From Variovorax beijingensis (GTDB lineage Bacteria > Pseudomonadota > Gammaproteobacteria > Burkholderiales > Burkholderiaceae_C), in contig NZ_RXFQ01000007.1 in NCBI RefSeq assembly GCF_003951285.1, positions 310,001 through 374,000 of the forward strand: DNA of 64,000 nt, in the 5' to 3' direction. This document shows, one piece after another, positions 61,318-64,000 of this stretch. Positions within the stretch are counted from its first letter, which is position 1; each line of letters opens with the position of its first letter. A program made the translations under genes and the position numbers. The notes beneath the pieces are model-generated. The model ran no database searches. It saw only the letters and a list, made by a program, of their open reading frames with translations, and was not told where the DNA came from.

Positions 61318-62436
61318 TCATGCCCTCGCCGCGCTGGCGTTCGGCGGGCGGCCGGGCCGCGCGAGTGGCTGGTCGGCGGGCAGGAAGCGCTCGAACAGGT
61401 CGTGCACGAACGCACCGCCGGCCGCGCCCGATGTGGCGGCCGTCACGTAGAGGCCGCGCCACCGCGGGCCGCGCGAGCCGCGGCCATGGCTTTCGAACAG
61501 GGCATCGGCCACCTCGCGCAATGCGGGCTGCAGCGCACGCAGCGCCTCGATGAATTCATGGATCGCGAGCCGGCCCGATGCGCCCGGCTGTTCGCGCAGC
61601 AGCGCCATCCGCAGCGCATGCAGCTGCCGCGCCATCGGGTCGAACAATGCATCGAGCCGTTCGGCCGCGGTCTCGCCATGGGCGGCCGGTTCGGCCAGGC
61701 GATGGCCGATGGCCTGCGCCAGCACCTCGGGCGGCAGCGCGCCGCGCAGCGTGGCATAGCCGGCCAGCTGCTCCAGGCCGGTCACGACCAGGTAGACCGG
61801 CAGCTGCAGGCGCAGGGTGTCCGCGGCTTCGTCGAGCAGCCGGCGCATCCTGGCGGCCAGCGGCTTCACGCCTGGGTTGGCCGGGTGCAGCAGTTCGCTC
61901 GCTGCCACGCAGGCCACCACGCCGTTGATCGGCACGCGGTCGCGCCGTTCGGCCAGTGCGAGGAGCGCCTGGAGCCACAGCGCGCGCGCGTGCGGCGCCG
62001 CGGCCAGGTCGCTGACGGCGCTCGGGTGGAGCTCGATGGCCGTCATCGAGCCGGTGAGCCACCAGCGCCAGTAGGGTTCGCCGAAAGGCTCGCTGCCTGC
62101 GGGTGGCAGGTGCTCGGCATGGGCCGCCGCCAGCAGCCCCGGCAGATTGGCCGCCGCATCGCCGAGAAAGAGAAACCAGGGCACCGGCGCGGCTTGCTGC
62201 CGCGGTGGCTGGCGCAGGAGTTGGCGTGCGTGCGACATGGCTTCCCTCATGGCTTCGATCGCGGCTTCGTCGGCTGCGGCCGCCGGCGGGCCGAGCGCGG
62301 CAATGCGCCGGCGCAGCGCGCGGCGGCGCGCACTGCGGCCCGCGTCGCGGACCGCGGCGTACAGCAGTGCAAAACCGGCCAGGCACAGCGCGAGCAGGAG
62401 CCAGAAGAAATGGGCGGACGACAGCGCGGCAGGCAT
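61318..62436 (-). CDS. Short TssM/IcmF-like membrane protein without P-loop
   Basis: A 372-residue protein: one N-terminal TM (FFWLLLALCLAGFALLYAAV), then a domain resembling the N-terminal cytoplasmic part of TssM (VPWFLFLGDAAANLPGLLAA, TGSMTAIELHPSAV, RVPINGVVACVAASELL, RLQLPVYLVVTGLEQLAGYATLRGALP). The stretch equivalent to Walker A lacks GKT, so it cannot bind nucleotide in the usual way. The periplasmic TssM region is absent. It lies 22 bases behind the TssL-like gene (62459-63784), forming a second, reduced TssL/TssM pair. It may modulate the main membrane complex. Confidence 0.75.
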   Translation of the reverse strand: MPAALSSAHFFWLLLALCLAGFALLYAAVRDAGRSARRRALRRRIAALGPPAAAADEAAIEAMREAMSHARQLLRQPPRQQAAPVPWFLFLGDAAANLPGLLAAAHAEHLPPAGSEPFGEPYWRWWLTGSMTAIELHPSAVSDLAAAPHARALWLQALLALAERRDRVPINGVVACVAASELLHPANPGVKPLAARMRRLLDEAADTLRLQLPVYLVVTGLEQLAGYATLRGALPPEVLAQAIGHRLAEPAAHGETAAERLDALFDPMARQLHALRMALLREQPGASGRLAIHEFIEALRALQPALREVADALFESHGRGSRGPRWRGLYVTAATSGAAGGAFVHDLFERFLPADQPLARPGRPPNASAARA

Positions 62437-62458
62437 GGCGGAGGGCGGGCTGCGGTTC

Positions 62459-63784
62459 TCAACGCGCAGTGGTTTCGAGGAACTCGAAATCGGCAAGCAG
62501 CCGCTCGCTGCCCTTGTTGGCCGCGAGCGCTTCGCGCAGCCGCAGCAGGTAGGCCGAAGCGAGTTCGAACGGCGGCCGGTCGGCGGCGCCGCCGAACGGC
62601 GTGGGGGACGAGAGCACCGTGACCAGCACGGTGCCGAAGGGCGGGGCCACAAGCCAGCTCGCCGGGATGTCGCGGCCCAGCTCCAGCTTCTCGCCGGCGC
62701 GCAGCCGCACCGGCGCCTGGCCGGTGTTCAGGTGCATGACCGAACCGTCGGCGGTGTAGTAGTCCACCCACAGGTAGCTGTCGTGCCTGGGCGCGGCCAC
62801 CTGCATGCGCACGTCGTCTCCTTCGCGCAGCCGGCCGTTGCGGGCCGTCACGGCCGTCACGCCCAGTCCGTGGGCCTTCTCGCGGTTGCGCAGCTGGTAA
62901 GGCTTCAGGATGGCGAACACCTCGCAGTGGGGCCATACGCGCAGCTTGACATCGAACGTGGGCGCGCCGACGTCGAGCAGGCCGGCCACCTCGCGCTCCA
63001 CCCGCTCGACGTCGGCTGGCAGCGAGACGAAGCCGCTCACATGCAGCTTGCCGCCCTTGTCGGCGGAAGCCGAGAGATCGGCACATGCATAGCTCTGAAG
63101 ATGCTGCTCGATGCGCTGCGCCGGTTCCGGTGCCCCCGCGTACGGCCCCGCCAACCACTGCCACCACAGGAGATAGAGCAGCGGCAGCAGCAGCGCGAGC
63201 GCGCCGACCGCGCGCAGCAGCGTGCGGTCGCGGCGCTGCAGGTCGTGCGGGCCCGGCGGATCCGCCACGCCATAGGGCTGCGGCGTGATGCGGTCCTGCA
63301 CCAGGCTGCCGAGCGCCAGGGGCCTGAGCCGCAGCTGGCGGCCGTGCAGTTCCTTCAGCTTGCCGAGCTCGCCCCGGTCGTCGCTCTCGAAGTAGTACTG
63401 GCCCTTGAAGCCGTGCACCAGCGCATGCCAGTAGACCTCGCGCAGTTCATCGTCCTCGGCGCCCAGCGCCGAGAGGTGGTGGAAGAACTCGCTGTGCGCA
63501 TTGTTCGAGTTGAACAGCTGCACCTGCAGCGGCGCCGCGCCCGCGGCCGCTCCAGGGTGGCGCGCCAGGATCTCGTCGATCCAGGCGACCATCGCAAAGA
63601 CCGCCGATTCGACCTGCGCGGCAGGCTGGCCCGATGCGCTGGCGCGCGCCGCGTCGAGCAGCCGGCGCGCCTGTTGCTGCGCGGCATCGTGCGAGGGCGG
63701 CGCGGCGCGGCCGGCGGCAATCGATGCGTCGAGGGCGAGGCCGAAGGAGACGAATGCGGAAAAACAGTCGAGCAGCCGGACCAT
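62459..63784 (-). CDS. Second TssL/DotU-like protein with DUF4384-like periplasmic domain
   Basis: A 441-residue protein. Residues ~1-200 are DotU-like (VRLLDCFSAFVSFGLALDAS, AVFAMVAWIDEILARHP, QLFNSNNAHSEFFHHL, FKGQYYF). One TM is near residues 200-222 (ALALLLPLLYLLWWQWLA). A BON-like segment precedes a DUF4384-like C-terminus (DDVRMQVAAPRHDSYLWVDYYTADGSVMHL). There is no OmpA motif, unlike the main TssL. The ATG at 63784 lacks a strong ribosome-binding site, so the start is uncertain. It heads a two-gene unit with the short TssM-like gene. Confidence 0.78.
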   Translation of the reverse strand: MVRLLDCFSAFVSFGLALDASIAAGRAAPPSHDAAQQQARRLLDAARASASGQPAAQVESAVFAMVAWIDEILARHPGAAAGAAPLQVQLFNSNNAHSEFFHHLSALGAEDDELREVYWHALVHGFKGQYYFESDDRGELGKLKELHGRQLRLRPLALGSLVQDRITPQPYGVADPPGPHDLQRRDRTLLRAVGALALLLPLLYLLWWQWLAGPYAGAPEPAQRIEQHLQSYACADLSASADKGGKLHVSGFVSLPADVERVEREVAGLLDVGAPTFDVKLRVWPHCEVFAILKPYQLRNREKAHGLGVTAVTARNGRLREGDDVRMQVAAPRHDSYLWVDYYTADGSVMHLNTGQAPVRLRAGEKLELGRDIPASWLVAPPFGTVLVTVLSSPTPFGGAADRPPFELASAYLLRLREALAANKGSERLLADFEFLETTAR

Positions 63785-64000
63785 GGATGACCGCGCCCGC
63801 TCACCGCGCCTGCATTGCGGAGGATGCCTTGCACCGGCGTCTGCTGCGATGGCACATCCCCATGTCCCCGGTTCCTTCGAGTAAGGATTCCATCTTCCGA
63901 ACGCGGGGCGGCGGGCGCCATATCGCTTGGGGACTATGCCGTTCGTCGGGCAAACCGGCTTGCTGTGCGGGGCAATCGCCGGTATCTTCGGCATCCGCTG
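63785..64000. other. Region upstream of the second TssL-like gene, no gene recognised
   Basis: This 216-base end of the window holds no convincing coding sequence. The minus-strand frame of the TssL-like gene stays open through most of it, but the translated part has no family features. The promoter of the two-gene unit is expected here; no clear hexamer pair was found. Confidence 0.3.

Noticed and set aside
1..64000. tRNA, rRNA, insertion-sequence or attachment-site signals around the T6SS island
   Set aside because: I looked for cloverleaf-like ends, transposase motifs and direct repeats at the island edges and found none I could support.

Overview
The window is GC-rich, densely coding DNA. 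Its gene content and its short intergenic repeats suggest a member of the Comamonadaceae (Burkholderiales), most likely Variovorax or a close relative. This is an inference from gene families and repeat style; no rRNA or other marker gene is present. I saw no tRNA, rRNA, CRISPR array or insertion sequence.

Bases 1-13.4 kb are a mixed accessory stretch. It opens with the 3' part of a very large filamentous-haemagglutinin-like exoprotein (1-3246). A radical SAM protein, a family 2 glycosyltransferase and a convergent second glycosyltransferase-like gene follow. Then come two signalling modules. In each, a hybrid sensor kinase sits beside periplasmic binding proteins with no transporter: kinase plus ABC_sub_bind-type protein at 6006-9064, and kinase at 9222-11111 diverging from two tandem PhnD-type proteins at 11369-13434. 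A perfect TGTGA-N6-TCACA (CRP-type) site lies upstream of the first module.

Bases 13.6-63.8 kb form one large type VI secretion (T6SS) island with all thirteen core genes: tssK-L-M (13.6-19.9 kb), tssE-F-G and tssH (30.2-37.9 kb), two tssI/vgrG genes (37.9 and 45.1 kb), a minus-strand run tssA-B-C-D(hcp) (60.7-56.9 kb) and tssJ (60.8 kb). Post-translational control genes are present: tagF, the kinase ppkA, the FHA protein tagH and the phosphatase pppA, plus tagJ. This resembles the TagJ-containing systems typified by the Pseudomonas H1-T6SS.

Several additions surround the core. Between ppkA and tagJ lie an MltA-type lytic transglycosylase, a sigma-factor-like protein, a single-pass membrane protein, an exported caspase-like protein and a second Hcp-like protein. 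Between tssG and tssH is a TPR-methyltransferase. Behind vgrG1 is a cargo module with DUF2169-pentapeptide, pentapeptide, DUF3540 and DUF4150 genes. Behind vgrG2 is a second module with DUF6484, DUF2169, a degenerate ketosynthase-fold protein, a PAAR-like putative nuclease effector, a putative propeller-like immunity protein and a HEAT-like TIGR02270 protein. A BPSL0067-family putative amidase effector follows hcp. A second TssM-like/TssL-like pair without a P-loop or OmpA domain closes the island.

The only gene-free stretch longer than 300 bases is 20479-21115. It holds a large imperfect inverted repeat with internal hairpins. Smaller palindromic repeats occur at about 24.7 kb and inside two coding sequences (the caspase-like gene and tssH).
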